Of a DNA stretch of 8,653 nucleotides, positions 8,115 to 8,653 are shown in pieces. The translations under genes were made by a program, and so were the position numbers. The stretch spans positions 1 through 8,653 of the forward strand of contig JACFNM010000174.1 in NCBI GenBank assembly GCA_019454915.1. The letters are read 5' to 3'. Each line of letters starts with the position of its first letter. Positions within the stretch are counted from its first letter, which is position 1. Source of the stretch: Chitinophagaceae bacterium (GTDB lineage: Bacteria; Bacteroidota; Bacteroidia; Chitinophagales; Chitinophagaceae). Under the pieces are notes generated by a model, which saw nothing but the letters and a program-made list of their open reading frames with translations, made no database searches and had not been told where the DNA came from.

Positions 8115-8122
8115 CAAAATTA
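8115..8122 (-). promoter_or_regulatory. candidate -7 box for the hybrid kinase gene (TAATTTTG on the minus strand)
   Basis: Read on the minus strand this is TAATTTTG, an exact match to TAnnTTTG. It lies about 90 nt before the kinase ATG. I find no TTG/TTTG -33 element at the expected spacing, so it may need an activator or may be a chance match in AT-rich DNA. If it is used, transcription would begin near 8108 and the CCGTTAAG repeats would lie inside the leader. Confidence 0.3.
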
Positions 8123-8202
8123 CATCAAAACAAAAACTTCCCGCATTTTTTAACAGGCTTCGGATGTGCTTATACAAAAGAACAGACAGAGCACTCGAAA
8201 AA

Positions 8203-8653
8203 CTATAAGATGTTCAATCGTTTATTGAGGGATGATCGGTAGGCGTCTGCAACAGGGAGTGATTTTCCATTGACCACCAGGGCGCCATCCTGAATACCGT
8301 CAATTTTATTTATTCCTACGATATAAGACCGGTGCACCCGAACAAACCGGTGGGTTGCCAGTCTTTCTTCCACCGATTTCAAAGTAGTATGAATCGCGTA
8401 GAACTTATTGGGCAGGTGTATTTTTACATAGTCACCCATCGCTTCCGCATACAAAATATCGTCAGCCTTTATTCGCCGGATAATATTGCCGTCCCTGATA
8501 AAGATAAACTCGTCCGGTTCAATACTCACCTGCTCGGTCCCGGATGCCAATACTTCACGGGCTTTCTCAATGGCCTGCAGAAACCGCGAAGTCGTGATGG
8601 GTTTTACGAGATAGTCAACTACATTTAATTCAAAGGCTTCCACTGCATATTCC
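8203..8653 (-). CDS. LytTR-family response regulator, 5'-truncated by window edge
   Basis: This is the C-terminal part (about 149 residues) of a LytR/AlgR-type response regulator that binds DNA. The frame is open to the right edge: EYA precedes the GTG at 8643, which codes for an internal Val, so the start lies outside the window. The visible end of the receiver domain reads EAFELNVVDYLVKP, with the conserved receiver Lys, followed by the last helix and a linker around ASGTEQVS. The LytTR DNA-binding domain follows, from about IFIRDGNII to the end, with the hallmark FVRVHRSYIVGINKIDGI segment and a C-terminal SLNKRLNIL. The phospho-acceptor Asp lies outside the window, so activity of the receiver cannot be judged. 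In Bacteroidota such genes usually sit beside a LytS-type kinase, which may lie to the right. No clear terminator follows the stop. Confidence 0.95.
   Translation of the reverse strand, partial: EYAVEAFELNVVDYLVKPITTSRFLQAIEKAREVLASGTEQVSIEPDEFIFIRDGNIIRRIKADDILYAEAMGDYVKIHLPNKFYAIHTTLKSVEERLATHRFVRVHRSYIVGINKIDGIQDGALVVNGKSLPVADAYRSSLNKRLNIL

Noticed and set aside
8641..8643. GTG as the start of the LytTR regulator
   Set aside because: It lies in the conserved receiver segment EYAVEAFELNVVDYL; the frame continues upstream to the window edge, so this is an internal Val codon.

Overview
The window looks like chromosomal DNA from a member of the Bacteroidota, most likely close to the Chitinophagaceae. 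This is inferred from three things: a small secreted PepSY-like protein of a kind common in that group, TAnnTTTG promoter elements instead of E. coli-type -35/-10 boxes, and genes without clear Shine-Dalgarno sequences. No rRNA, tRNA, CRISPR array, insertion sequence or phage gene was seen.

Left half, plus strand (1-4916): a tripartite efflux operon in the order outer-membrane channel (TolC family, 5' end cut off by the window edge), RND inner-membrane pump (1048 aa) and periplasmic adaptor lipoprotein (363 aa). The genes are 6 and 9 nt apart, so they are almost certainly co-transcribed. Together they should form one envelope-spanning export machine. No regulator of the operon is visible; the substrate cannot be told from the sequence. 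The pump lacks two of the charged residues that relay protons in AcrB, which is the most notable protein-level feature here.

Middle (4917-5811): a 195-bp intergenic region with a good Bacteroidota -7 box, then a single-gene unit for a secreted 193-aa PepSY-like protein of unknown function. A strong hairpin follows that probably terminates transcription from both converging sides.

Right half, minus strand (5812-8653): the end of a LytTR-type response regulator gene (its start lies beyond the right edge), a 177-bp gap, then a 737-aa membrane-bound hybrid histidine kinase (CHASE3-like sensor, HisKA, HATPase, receiver, HPt). The kinase has no DNA-binding output domain, so it must signal to a separate regulator; the neighbouring LytTR protein is one candidate. 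The gap contains a -7-like box and two direct copies of CCGTTAAG that fit the LytTR binding consensus, which may mean that the LytTR protein controls the kinase gene.

Overall this is an ordinary efflux and signalling region. I found no convincing new multi-gene system; the findings are specific, testable oddities within known families.
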